From Drechslerella dactyloides (lineage: Eukaryota; Ascomycota; Orbiliomycetes; Orbiliales; Orbiliaceae), in NCBI GenBank assembly GCA_020064725.1, contig JAGTWJ010000008.1:248001-312000 (forward strand): a stretch of DNA of 64,000 nt. Direction: 5' to 3'. Below, in pieces: positions 12,344 through 23,465 of this stretch. Every line of letters starts with the position of its first letter. Position 1 is the stretch's first letter. Under the pieces are notes generated by a model that saw only the letters and a list, made by a program, of their open reading frames with translations, searched no databases and was not told the origin of the DNA. Made by a program: the position numbers and the translations under genes.

Positions 12344-12423
12344 GTAAGCCAGCTTTTAACCTCTCGATGTCTCTCTCCGTTGTGAATCTGGCCGTTGGAG
12401 AAACTAACCTGCGCGCCCTGCAG
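12344..12423 (+). other. Probable 5'UTR intron of homocitrate synthase gene
   Basis: A GTAAGC donor at 12344, a CTAAC branch site about 20 nt before the end and a TGCAG acceptor at 12423 define an 80-nt intron between the TATA box and the start codon. It matches the size and signals of the coding introns in this gene. No transcript evidence is available to me. Confidence 0.5.
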
Positions 12424-12564
12424 AAAAACTTTTATTCCAACCTCAAATAACAAGTTGTCCATTCTCACCTTCTCCATTCACCATCATCGGATTTCGAACC
12501 TGCTCCAAATTGCCATAGCATACCAGAAAACTCCCTTGTCAAGCCAGCATCTAGCGAATCCACA

Positions 12565-14330
12565 ATGAACGGCACCAACGGCACCGGTAAGGGTGCGATT
12601 CCATCTCTCGTTCCCGTCCATTTCAGAACATCCCACCTTCGCAACGCAGGAGGACCCCGCTAACAAATGCCCCTCCGACAGATAACAAGAAGGACTTCAA
12701 GCCGCTGGGCGAACGTCCACCGCTGCGCAGCCCCTACGTCGGCGTGCCCGACTTCCTGTCCAATGTGTCCAACTTCAAGATCATCGAGAGCACGCTACGC
12801 GAGGGCGAGCAGTTCGCAAATGCCTTCTTCGACACAGCCAAGAAGATCGAGATTGCAAAGGCGCTGGACGACTTTGGTGTCGACTACGTATGTCCACAGC
12901 CTTTTCTCCCCAGCTATCCAGCACCAGTCAAAGATTGCTATACTAATAATCCCCGCAGATCGAACTAACGAGCCCGGCAGCGTCAGAGCAGAGCCGCAAG
13001 GACTGCGAGGCGATATGCAAGCTCGGACTCAAGGCTAAGGTAACCAAATCTACGCTATTCAACTTTACACACGAGAATGATAGACACAGAGAGCTGATAT
13101 CTGGCAGATTCTTACACACATCCGCTGCCATATGGATGATGCACGGATCGCTGTTGAAACTGGTGTCGACGGTGTCGACGTCGTCATCGGCACATCCTCG
13201 TTCCTGCGGGAGCACTCTCACGGCAAGGACATGGACTACATCCACAAGTCCGCCATCGAGGTGATCGAATTCGTCAAGTCCAAGAATATCGAGATTCGCT
13301 TCTCGTCAGAAGATTCTTTCCGATCCGACCTCGTCGACCTGCTCAGCATCTACCGTGCCGTCGACAAGATTGGCGTAAACAGAGTCGTAAGTTTACCAAA
13401 ACCCACACTTCCCTCAAGATACACCAATAATATTAACCGCAAGTGATCGCTGTAGGGTATCGCAGACACAGTCGGCTGTGCAGGCCCCCGCCAAGTCTAC
13501 GACCTCGTCCGTACGCTTCGCGGCGTCGTCCACTGCGACATCGAAACCCACTTCCACAACGACACCGGCTGCGCCATCGCCAACGCCTACACCGCCCTTG
13601 AAGCTGGCGCTACCCACATCGACACCTCCGTCCTGGGCATTGGTGAGCGCAACGGCATCACCCCGCTCGGCGGCCTCATGGCCCGCATGATTGTTGCCGA
13701 CCGCGACTACGTGCGCAGCAAGTACAAGCTTGAAAAGCTGCGCGATCTAGAGAACCTGGTCGCCGAGGCCGTCGAAGTCAACATCCCGTTCAACAACTAC
13801 ATCACCGGCTTCTGCGCCTTCACGCACAAGGCCGGCATCCACGCCAAGGCGATCCTCGCAAACCCGAGCACCTACGAAATCGTCAATCCCGCAGACTTTG
13901 GCCTCACGCGATACGTGCACTTCGCCTCGCGTCTGACCGGATGGAATGCCATCAAGAGCCGTGTAGATCAGTTGGATCTGACCCTCACCGACGCCCAGGT
14001 CAAGGACTGCACTGCAAAGATCAAGCAGCTGGCAGACGTGCGTAGCCTAAACGTCGACGACGTGTACGTATACATTGAACCCCTTGGTTTCTCCAATCTC
14101 AAACTCGCTCCGGACACCTCAGGAACATCGATGATACTGAATACCAGCTGACGAGAAAACCCCCATACAGTGACAGCATAATCCGCCAGTTCCACCACAA
14201 CGTCAAGACAGGCAGCGACACCCCGCTGCTAGACTCCATCGGCCGCAACGAAATCGATGCCGATATCGTCGCCAAGAAGGCCCAGTCAAACGGCAACGGT
14301 GTGAACGAGGATGCGATGAAGTGCTGCTAG
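12565..14330 (+). CDS. LYS20: Homocitrate synthase (lysine biosynthesis)
   Basis: Six exons, join(12565..12586, 12682..12887, 12959..13039, 13108..13386, 13456..14063, 14171..14330), 451 aa. The enzyme condenses 2-oxoglutarate with acetyl-CoA to homocitrate, the first and lysine-inhibited step of the fungal alpha-aminoadipate pathway. The family signature STLREGEQF (R47, E48, Q51) opens a DRE-TIM barrel, and the metal-binding HFHNDTG (H228, H230) lies in exon 5. ITGFCAFTHKAGIHAK and the C-terminal helical segment match Lys20/LysF. Exon 1 codes for only seven residues plus one base (MNGTNGT). The last intron is chosen so that exon 5 ends in GAC GAC GT and exon 6 continues V-DSIIRQFHHN. The tail ends KCC. 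The upstream TGACTCA suggests cross-pathway control. Confidence 0.95.
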
Positions 14331-15249
14331 AGGGGATCTACCGCCATTGCTCAAAACCTACCCTTTCGCCGATTGACTTGTATTATCTGAATCCAGACCG
14401 ATAGACGGCTGTGGAGTTTTCTGTTACATGGTGGATGAGATTTTGCCGCAAACATTTCTTTTCCTTTATTTTTGCCATCGATCGAGTTACGGCTGGGTAT
14501 CGTTGCTTTAAATCTGTGTCCTGAATCGGCGGCAGCTAGACACGTCCGCACGACTGCGCTATTGGGCGGATATGATATACTGTACCATGCAATGTGTACA
14601 ATATGATTGATTGCGAGAATGGCTCGGGGTAGATAAAAGTTACTCTGCTGTTTCGACCGCATTTCGCTTCCATGTACCCGTAGTAACATCAACAATCAAA
14701 TATGAGGTTCACAAGAACCAGACATCAAATAAAAAAACCAGACTTCTCCGATGCATCGATGGTTCAAATCATGTATAATTGTGATAGTTCTAGAACTATT
14801 CTATGCAGCGTCCCACACAATCAACGTCATCGATCACGTCCCCGCAATATCTATGTACAAGAGAACCGAAAAAGCGGTAAGAAACTGGAACATCCACATC
14901 GGTATTATATCATGCATGCTAATCGCAAACCCACCGTTCCTTCAACCCATATAGCCAAGCCTCGACGCCAGACACTGTAGCGTTGCCATGCCTAGCTTCC
15001 CCCCCGACGCGCGACTTCCCATCAACTGGTAATCACCCTGCCAGACAATACTAATCCCCCACCGACCAGCTCCTCAGACTGCCAAAGCCTAGTCAGTCCG
15101 AGTAGATACGTCGGTAAAAACCCCCCTCCAGATATGCAGATACAACAAAGATCCACAGCAGAAAGCACAACAGATGATAAAACTAAGGAAAGGGTAAGAC
15201 GCGAGAAACCACGCTAAAGATGCCGTAGATACAATGGTGAGCTGCCGCG
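14331..15249. other. Intergenic, convergent 3' flanks
   Basis: This 919-bp stretch lies between the stop codons of homocitrate synthase (+) and the TMEM115-like gene (-). It becomes AT-rich in the middle. No coding or RNA gene is supported. A GGTTCAAATC string at 14761 resembles a tRNA B box but has no matching tRNA fold around it. Confidence 0.6.
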
Positions 15250-16624
15250 CTACGGCTGCCCAATCGTCCCAGACGCACCCGCGGTGACCCCGCCGCCGTT
15301 TCTGCTCGCCGACTCCCGATCCTCGTCCGACGTGAAGCTCGTCCCGCCCAGCACTTCGCCGCCTCCCGAGCGCCCGCCCGTCGTCGTCGCCGCGTGCAGC
15401 CGCTGATCGAGCACTTTAAGTGCCAGCGCGCGCCGCCGCTCCGCCTCCTGTCTTGCGGTCGATATCCTCCCACCCGGTGGCCCGAGAACGCCCGCGAGAC
15501 CCCCCGCGCTGCCGACGTACTGCTGCTGCTGCGCGGCGCGGCTGTTGCCAGCCTGGATGTCGTCGTCCGAGAAGGGCGTGCATATCCTCAACGCCACGCA
15601 GAGGCCGTATATTGTGCTCGACAGCGGTGAGACGATGGGGTACAGCGAGTCTGGGAAGAAGTGGGCGAATGCGAATGTTTCCGACGCGTCGCCGCGGAGC
15701 GAGACGGGCTGCGAGGTGGAGAGGTCGACGTACTGCTTCTTGTAGAAGCGGAGGTAGGTCCACGAGATTAGGAAGCCGGTTGTCGCGAGGACGGCGGCGA
15801 CGTCAGTGCCGAGGATTATGCCGGAGATGAGGTTGAGGAGGACGAATAGGGCTGGGAAGTGCTGTAATCGTTCGGCATGCATTGTCAACATTTGTATTCT
15901 GTAGTTTGATGAGGTGACAGGTACACGAACCTTGACGCGCATCTTGATGAGGCCCTTGAACAAGGTGACGGTGTGTTCGGGCACCAGCTGCTTGAAGGCC
16001 ACCAGGAAGCCTGCTTGGAGCGCAGCGCCGCCGCTAATCGAGGTGAAGCTGGAACGTAGTAACCTCTAGTCAGCTATGTATGCTCTTATCCTCTTCTCCA
16101 CACTTCATCAACCAATCCACCCGCTCCATTCATTTATCACCACGCACCCTCCACCGAATACCAACAGCAACCAGAACAGGGTGATCCACATACTTTCTTT
16201 CGGCATTCCCCGATATCGCGTACCAGATGATATACACCACCAGCCCGACGATATCACTGCCTACTGCCACCACCGCCAGAAACTTGGCAAACTCGGCACT
16301 GCCCCATGCTCTCTCCAGATACTTCCCGCCGTAGAAGAATGTCGCCAACGTAACCACGAGTGTGAAGATATTAGCTTCCACGAAGGCAGCCGTCGCCAGC
16401 GTCCACGGGTACACAATGCTCAGCGCGGGCACCACGGTCAAATACTGGATGCGTGTCGCCGCAACCAGCTCGGGCGAAGGCGCGGTCGCTGTAACTCCAG
16501 CGTTGGTGGACGCCGCGCGGGAGAGCCACGCGCTGTACCGCAGCGCCCCGGCGATGAGTGACAGACAGAGCTCGACGACGATGAGAGCCCTGGTCAGGGG
16601 CGGGAGATTGATCCGCGGCGGCAT
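15250..16624 (-). CDS. TMEM115-like Golgi membrane protein (DUF1751, rhomboid-like)
   Basis: Three exons, complement(15250..15861, 15931..16048, 16194..16624), 386 aa; introns of 145 and 69 nt. The protein begins MPPRINLPPLTRALIVVEL. It has about five hydrophobic segments (near 12-30, 58-75, 85-102, 112-135, and 185-215 in exon 3), a family-like GKYLERAWGS motif after the third segment, and GGAALQAGFLVAFKQLVPEH in exon 2. This order matches the eukaryotic TMEM115/DUF1751 family, membrane proteins of the rhomboid fold without protease residues that act in Golgi retrograde traffic. The C-terminus (from about 285) is a soluble Gly/Ser/Gln-rich tail. The role is inferred from the family. Confidence 0.85.
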
Positions 16625-18813
16625 CGAGGTACTTCACGTTACCGAGGCGAGTCGACAGACGGATGGACGGGTGTTCCGCGTGGCTGTTCGTGTCCTAGCT
16701 CGGTGAGAGTTCGTCCGCAGGAGCGCGGTAAGGGTACGTCGCCGTGCGGACGGTAGCTGGAAGGAAGCCGGTACGCTTGACGGTTGGGTTGGCTGTTGTG
16801 CAAGTGTGGAATAGGCTAGCTACCGGTGCTTGGGGCCTCTCGAGCACGCAGCCAGCCGGCTCATTGACAGGCGGGTCGGGTCGGGACGAGTCGGAAGGTA
16901 GCGGCCGTGGGGGCGTTGGTTGATGGTTGTCGTCGTCGTCGTCGCCGTCGGGCGAAGGTGGTCTGCGGAGGGTTTGTTGTCGCGAAGGGAGCGAAAGTTC
17001 GAGATGTGGGAAAGAAACGACGGTGGCCGGCTGGCGGACCAAAAGGGGAGTTGCTGACCGAGCGGAGCCATCCGCCGTCGACCTCATTCAGGCCTGACCT
17101 GCCCACCCGACCAACCGACCAACCGACAGCAGCCCGGCTCCATCCTCCTGCTTCGAGAGAAATACGACTACGGGGCCTAGAACTCCGGTTGACTGGCTGG
17201 GCGTACGATATACGATGTCCAAATGCTCATGCTCGCCGACGTCCACCGCGCCGAGGAGCGCACGCGAGCACGCGCGATGGCGGAGATGCAGGCTGCCAAG
17301 ACCGATGCATCAGGTCGGCATCTTTCACATCTGCATGCCAAAAATCTCTATTTCGCTCTCCCACGGATGCATCCATTGCACGACAGCTACGCAGGGAGCA
17401 GCAGAGTCGAAAGACGAGACGGCCTGGTTTTAACAGCCAATCAGCGCGGCCGGGAACCGACCTTGTCAAACAGTGGTCGCACACGCCTTGGAGGCTCGAA
17501 CGGCTGAGTTTAAAGATACTTGGTCTTGGGAAAACACTCCAGCGGCCGAGGGAAGTCCAGACGAAGGTGGATATTACACATTAATTCCAAATGTATACGA
17601 AGGACCGTTATGAACCCAATCACCTTCCTATCGGAGCGCGCGACGGTCGAGAGCCTCCTTTCATATCCACCTTGAACTGGTCTTGTGGACCGGTGCTCGC
17701 CATCTCGAACTAGGTATGTATCGCTGTCAGGTGAATCCTGACAGAACAATCCAAGACATGTCTGGGCGCACATGTACGTGTATACGGATTTGGATAGATT
17801 CACTAGCTGATTAATTTCCCTCGTGCAGTATGCATTCTTCAAAACCGAGCTGGCCAGTTTCGGCGTAAGCGCTACGGAGGAACTACGAACGCCTCACGAA
17901 GGAAAAGCCGCAACAGCGGTGTTTCCCGTCGTGCTTGACGAGCTTACCGGACTCCGGCCATAGCCACAGGTCTAGATCTCCAAGGTGGCATTCGTATAAC
18001 CTACGATTCTCCTTTTCGTCGGGGTTTTCAGCTGGGCTTGTGCATTGTAATTCTGTCACACGATGATTCGCTCAATTGTCGCCTTCAAGCCATTAATGCA
18101 GAGTTCTATACGCGAGGGCTTCAATTACCGTCGGGATGAGCCCCCCTCCTTCCCCAGCGGTACGTAGACTCCATCTCTTGGCGTCTCCATTTACCAAGCC
18201 TTTATTCGACTGGAAATTTAACCGCATACAAAGTCCGGGGTCGAGCAATGGCAAAACGCAGAAATCGCACTTTAAATGTTGGATTTTGCCTCCTCGTCGC
18301 ACCAATGCAATATATGCACATGCGTGTGGCTGCAGCAGCATAATTTCTTCAGAGGTGCGTCTTTCGCCCCGTAGCGCCTGATTTGTGGCAAATGTAGGCA
18401 TTGCATTGAACATCCCGTATTGTTCACTGGATGCGCCGGAGACTACTGCAGCCCTACGGCGTCGGATATATACATTTCATATGAGCGCAGCAGTTCAGCT
18501 ACACAATCGCGCAGAGGACATGAGGATGGCAATGGCATGCAGCTGGCGAGATGACTGTTCGATGGGCGTATCGGTGGTCATATTGCCCGAGCCTTGGCCT
18601 GCTGCTTGAGGGCTTATAAACTGGGGTCTGTCTGCTGTTGATCGCAGTCGAATTCTGTCTCAACCAGCATCCAACGGACCCATTCCCTGACGGCGAACTC
18701 GGAATACAGTACCAATCTGCGTCTCTGCATTGACATTCTGCGCTGCTGCGGATCTTCGCTACGCATCTTATCTTCTCCGGGATCTTTACCGTTAATATAA
18801 TATCTCGCACACC
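16625..18813. other. Intergenic, divergent promoters
   Basis: These 2.2 kb hold the promoter of the TMEM115-like gene (left, GC-rich, with GTC/GTCGTC runs near 16928-16945) and that of the secreted-protein gene (right). The open frame 16907-17584 (+) is Arg-rich, lacks any domain and overlaps the divergent promoter; I do not accept it. No RNA gene is seen. Confidence 0.55.
18615..18620 (+). promoter_or_regulatory. TATA box of secreted-protein gene
   Basis: TATAAA in ggctTATAAActgggg, 194 bp before the start codon at 18814, in a good position for a leader of about 160 nt. Confidence 0.5.
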
Positions 18814-19656
18814 ATGAAGTCTATCGCACTCGCCGGTGTTTTGCCCCTGCTCTTCCAGGCGGCCTCGGCCCTGCCCCACACCGGTAACGGACTTGAAACC
18901 CGAAGTCTCGTCGCAAGAGACCAAGTTTCCGACAACAATGCTGCCTTTGCCCAATTCACCCTGGACATCGATACCACAACCGCATCCGCCGTCAACGCTG
19001 CGGACAGGATCGCCGTCATCGTAGCCTTAGGGGACTCAGACATCAAAGCCTGCGCGGCAAACTGCAATGAAAATGCCGCTTGCAAGTATTTCGTCTTCAC
19101 TTCCCAGCGTTATACATCCGGCTCGGACACTACATCTACGTATTACCGCTGCAGTCTTTACAGCAGAGTCCTCTCTCTGCTCGACTTCACCTATAACACC
19201 GCCACCAGCAACCCTGTCGCTTTGCACTCTGTCGGATACAGACGCGCGTCGGATTTCGCGGTCAGCATCCCCGGCTGGACGTGGACTTGTTATAATGACG
19301 CTATCATCCGTAACCCAAGCACATGGCTGGGCAACCGCGTTGCAAACAGCTACGATGAGTGCGTTCGTAAGGCCGACGAATATACGAAATACAATCTAGC
19401 TCATCCAACCGCGGGGTCATCCCAAACGTGTAATTTTGTCAACTTCTACAAGCTGTACCAGTACAACACGGCGACGCACGCTGTCGAGTTCAAGTATAAC
19501 GTGTGCGCGCTGTACAAGATGGAGCTCGATTCTACCTTTACGACCACCGAGAATCAACAGACTTGGGTGAAGGGCCAATCGTGCGTGTATGCACTGCACC
19601 CGCCGCTTGGTGACGCGACTGGCAAGGTCACCGTGGTGGCCCCCCCGCCGCCTTGA
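18814..19656 (+). CDS. Secreted Cys-containing protein, PAN/Apple-like pattern
   Basis: A single exon of 280 aa. The N-terminus (MKSIALAGVLPLLFQAASA) is a clear signal peptide with likely cleavage after ASA, so the product is probably secreted. Two segments carry a pattern seen in PAN/Apple-like modules of fungal secreted proteins: CAANCNENAACKYFVF with a later YYRCSLYS (about 74-115), and a second block with CVRKADEYTKYN, CNFVNFYKL and VCALYK (about 190-250). It ends in a run of four prolines. The Apple assignment is tentative because not all spacings fit. No catalytic motif is seen. The closest alternative is an uncharacterised small secreted (effector-like or wall) protein. Confidence 0.75.
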   Translation: MKSIALAGVLPLLFQAASALPHTGNGLETRSLVARDQVSDNNAAFAQFTLDIDTTTASAVNAADRIAVIVALGDSDIKACAANCNENAACKYFVFTSQRYTSGSDTTSTYYRCSLYSRVLSLLDFTYNTATSNPVALHSVGYRRASDFAVSIPGWTWTCYNDAIIRNPSTWLGNRVANSYDECVRKADEYTKYNLAHPTAGSSQTCNFVNFYKLYQYNTATHAVEFKYNVCALYKMELDSTFTTTENQQTWVKGQSCVYALHPPLGDATGKVTVVAPPPP

Positions 19657-20188
19657 AGTTGAACGATCGGGCGAGTGTATATGTTTTAATCTTCGTCTCT
19701 TTCTCTTCTTCCATTCTTCCACTCTCTTCTTTTGATGTATTTCGAAATTGTGACCTATCTTCTCTATAATATTCAATTCTTTTCTATAGATAGATCTAGT
19801 GTGTGGGATGGATATAAATGAGATCTGTCAGGATATTTCATAAGCAACCAGTACTACAAATATTGCAACGTAGAATAACGGCCGCCGTGAAAAGTCATCC
19901 ATATACATAGATACAAAATTAATCGAAATGAGAAAAGAATAAAAAAAAAGAAAAAGAGTACTCGCTATATATAAAGCCCGTAAACTAAAACCAGAAAAAG
20001 AAACCAACGTGATACTATATCCCAGGTATAAGTTACAAAAAAAGAAACCCAAATATATCGTACCGCCTTACGCTAGCTTGCACACGCGTATATACTGACT
20101 CCAAAATGCATTAGTCAATCGCACATATCAACCGATCATACCAAATCTATACCGTCTACTCCGTCGAACCGACTAGCACCTCGATCGA
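19657..20188. other. Short intergenic, convergent 3' flanks
   Basis: AT-rich stretch between the stops of the secreted-protein gene (+) and the GT34 gene (-); A/G-rich tract near 19925-19960. No feature is supported. Confidence 0.6.
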
Positions 20189-21763
20189 TCACCGGCCACG
20201 CTGCTGCTGCTGCTGCTTCTTCGCCGCCTTGTTCGTCCTACCCTTGGTACCGGTGCCGGAACTCCCCTTCGCCGCGGCCTTTGGTGCAGCGTGCGCAGCA
20301 GGTGCAGCATCAGGCGTGGGCTTTGCAATCGGCTTGCCGCGCCACTTGGGCTTCGCCTTGTCTGCGCCCTTGTTGGTGTCGAATTTCTCCGTCATTTTCC
20401 AGTAGCGCTCGAACTCGGCTTTGCATCCTTTGTCCGTCTCGATCTTGTCGCCACATTTCTCAAAGTGGACGACAAAGTCGCCGGGCTCGTAGCCGGCGCC
20501 GGCGTACTTGGCCTTGACGGCGTCGGCGGGATCCTTGGACTTGGCGGCGTCGCTGCCCGTGTTTTTGGTGTTTCCGCCAGCAGCGATTGGGTAGGAGAGC
20601 ATTAAGCGTTGCGGGATGATGGCCATCTTTGCGAGAATGGTGGGGTGCCATTGGATCATGTGTTCCTGTGCGACCAAACTTCCGTTAGCGTTGTTTCCCA
20701 AGAATTTAAATTAGCGTGATGGAGGGGTTGTAGTGGTAACATACGAGAGCGCTCGTATCGGAGTCCTTGAAGTGGTAAAACCGGTACAGTGGATCAAACC
20801 ACACGTCCGTCAGATAGTACCCGAATACCATCTTCCCGGGGCTAATCCGGCCGGGCATCTCGTCGGGTTTCCGGCGCACGATAAAGCTGTCGGCACGCAC
20901 GCTCTTCGTATCCTGAGTGATGATAAATTGCACGTCGTCCGCCTCGTTATGCTTGAAGGTCTTGATGATCGATTGCGGTGGGATGACGGGGTGATCGCGC
21001 AGCATCAGCGAAGTTAGGCGTCGGCGGGAGAGAATGTGAGCGTCGAGGGAGAGGTCCATGTTGATGATCAGAGAATCTGATGAGAGATACCAAAAGGTGC
21101 GGGTGTACGGGTACGTCGCCATTGCGTGGCGGACAATAGGCAGCTTGTTGAAGCTCTGCAGGTTTACGATGCATTAGCCTGGTTCTGATAGAAATCTGTA
21201 GATTTACCATCGGCTCGTCTCGTAGACGGCGACAGCAATATCTTTCAGAAGTATAGAGTTTGTACCTTTGGATACTCTCTTGTCTGCCCCGTCCCGTCCC
21301 TGAAGTCATACTCGTTCCCAGCGGTGTAGACGTTCAGGTCTCCCACGAAGACCTCATATCCCCACTTGGCGGCATACCGTCTCCGATTGTCGAGAATCCG
21401 TTCGCCATACGCCGACGACATGACCTTCTTGTCCACCGCGACGACCAGTACGACCGGTGGGGCCGTCTTCGCCGCGGCCCTGTCCACGGCTGTGACACCA
21501 GGACCGCCATCACTACTCCGCGAGTATAGGAAGAGACACGCCGAAAGCGCAAGGAAGAGCAGCAGGTACAGCTGCCGCCGACGGCGCTTAAGCAGATGTG
21601 TCAGGTATGCCGTTCGCGAGGATCCGGGGCCGGCGGACGAGGCTGAGCGAGGCGTCCATAACAGCGGCTTCTCCGGTTTCGAGGAGGAGAGCGAGGAGGA
21701 GGAGGATGTCGACGAGGCGGAGGAGACGGAGGAGACGGTGGTCGGGAGAGAGAAGTGCATCAT
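20189..21763 (-). CDS. GT34 family glycosyltransferase (Mnn10/Mnn11/Gma12-like)
   Basis: Three exons, complement(20189..20665, 20745..21155, 21266..21763), 461 aa. It is a type II membrane protein: Ser-rich cytoplasmic tail (1-60), basic RRRR, membrane anchor (about 64-80), then the lumenal domain. GT34 hallmarks are VVLVVAVDKKVM, ILDNRRRYAAKWGYEV, EYPK, FKHNEADDVQFIITQD, VWFDPLYRFYHF, EHMIQWHPTILAKM and GDFVVHFEKCG. Relatives extend N-glycan outer chains or add alpha-galactose/mannose in the Golgi. The usual DXD in WYLDSDSLI reads SSD here (191-193), so the first metal-binding Asp is replaced by Ser. The Lys-rich C-terminus ends with KKQQQQQ. The first intron donor (GTACAA) is weak, so that border is less certain. 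Substrate is unknown. Confidence 0.85.
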
Positions 21764-23465
21764 TGCAGCCGTGCCGTCGGTGGGCGATGGTGAAGCCGTC
21801 GACGAGGAGGAGGATCAGGAAAAGGATCAGGAGAAGGAGGTCTCCACACAGTCGAGCCCGCAGCACCGTCTGCCCAAAGCTGCACGGGGCGATGATGCTC
21901 TCGATGTCGATGTCGATGCCGATGGTGAAAGAGGATCGTGAGGTGAAGAGGTCGAAGGGCGGCGCCAGATAACTTGCTCACAATTAATAATCTGCTCGCC
22001 GAGGGAGCGAAGCGGCCGCCGTTTGCAGCAGCTGCCAGCCTCGAATAAATATATAACTGTAAAATTTCTCCTGCCAGAAGTTAAAAATAATCAACGGACC
22101 CGGCGGGCAGGTCCCCACGTACGACCGCGAGACGAAATCCCGGAAACACGAACAAGGAAGGACCAGGCCGGATCAGCTAGCTCGCAGCGCAGCGGGCAGC
22201 CCGAAAGAACATCGTGGAAGCAGGACTCGAGAACTCCTATCGGCTTCAAATCAAATGGCGGTGGTGGCGGGCGAGCCGCCCAGCTTTAAAGGCCCACCGT
22301 TACAGCAGACACCGGTACACCTGACAGGCAGCCAGCGAATTACCGCTGCCAGTGCTACGATCCGACCTGGACATCGGCCGGGTCTCGAGACAGACTGCAG
22401 AGCCTGCAGCGTCACGGCCGAGCGAACGGGAAGGTCAAGGCGATGCTGTTTCGAACGTTTCTGGCGTGTGCAGCGCCAGTGCGATGTTACATGTCGCAGG
22501 GCTGGGACTGGGACAGGGACCAGCCAGGGACGCCTTGCCGCATCCAGCTCGGGCTGACAGGATCAGGCTAGCCCCGGAGCTATCTCAGGCCTAGTCTCAG
22601 GCGTCTGGGCAATGCTGTCGAGACGCTATCGTCAGCTTAGGACGGGACGCGGCCTGGTGCGAAGGGTGGGGGAACCGCGAATTCCTGGCTCTCCCACGCA
22701 GATACATACTTCGTCCATCCAACGGTTCCCGATTACGAATCCCAAGCATCCCGCTCCGGTAACACTGGAATGGATGCAGTGGCGCATGCGGCCGCTGGAC
22801 GGGACGAGAATAGATAGCAGCTGGCGTTCGCATTCCTCCGTCCCATCTCGCCCGCCGCATACGGATCCCGCGACAAACGGCGGATGCGCCCAGGCCGTTG
22901 TTCAAGTTGACATCGAGGAGGGACCGATTTCGATCTCTGCTCGATGCGATTACTAACATCAACTGACCTGCAGCCAAGCAATGACGATGCATATTATCTG
23001 GCTTCAAGCACTCGTTCCAGCAGACGAGCAGCTGGGAATTTGACTCTTCGAATGGGCATTTTCGGACCGATCGATCGGGCTGCAGGGTGACAGGCGCTAA
23101 CTCTCACAGTACCCGCCGGGCCTCGAACGATTAGTCTTATCAATCCTTTCCAGTTACGCACCTTGCCGTCCCGGGCATAACATATGCGTCTCGCCGCCAG
23201 AAAGCCCGTCCGTCTATCGCATTATCTAGCTATTAGTAACTTACTGTACAGGTCCAACTGATATCCCTCTTCGTCCCCCCAAGTCCATGCTTGCATGCAT
23301 CCATGCGTCTTCTATCTTCTATCTTCTGCCCGTTCGGTCGTCCCATCCAACCAACCATATACAATCGACCGCCGGCCTCCATGCATGTTCCCAAGAATAT
23401 AATCGACCAAATGAGAAGAAATGTACATATATACAACGAACTAGAGTCTCACCGGAGCACGTCAC
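21764..23465. other. Intergenic, promoter side of GT34 gene
   Basis: This 1.7-kb GC-rich stretch lies between the GT34 start and the stop of the AAA ATPase gene. It holds the GT34 promoter and leader, with GAGGA-type purine tracts near 21680-21850 and a CT-rich tract near 23270-23345. No further gene is supported. Confidence 0.55.

Larger units (their letters stand above)
8703..12564. other. Long GC-rich gene-free stretch, divergent promoters
   Basis: These 3.9 kb separate the start codons of the SIF2-like gene (-) and homocitrate synthase (+). Several long open frames exist (for example 11207-12385 +, 9973-10620 -), but all have the Arg/Ser/Pro/Gly-rich composition expected from GC-rich random DNA, and none shows a domain. 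The right end is functional promoter and 5'UTR (separate entries). The middle could hold a non-coding transcript; nothing in the sequence proves it. Pyrimidine-rich tracts lie near 12215-12300. Confidence 0.5.

Noticed and set aside
11207..12385. 392-codon open frame on the + strand
   Set aside because: Composition is Arg/Ser/Pro-rich as expected from GC-rich non-coding DNA, there is no domain, and it covers the TGACTCA site, TATA box and leader intron of homocitrate synthase.
14761..14771. tRNA B-box-like GGTTCAAATC
   Set aside because: No A box or acceptor and anticodon stems can be folded around it.
16907..17584. 225-codon open frame on the + strand
   Set aside because: Arg-rich start from GTC/CGT repeats, no domain, located in a divergent promoter.
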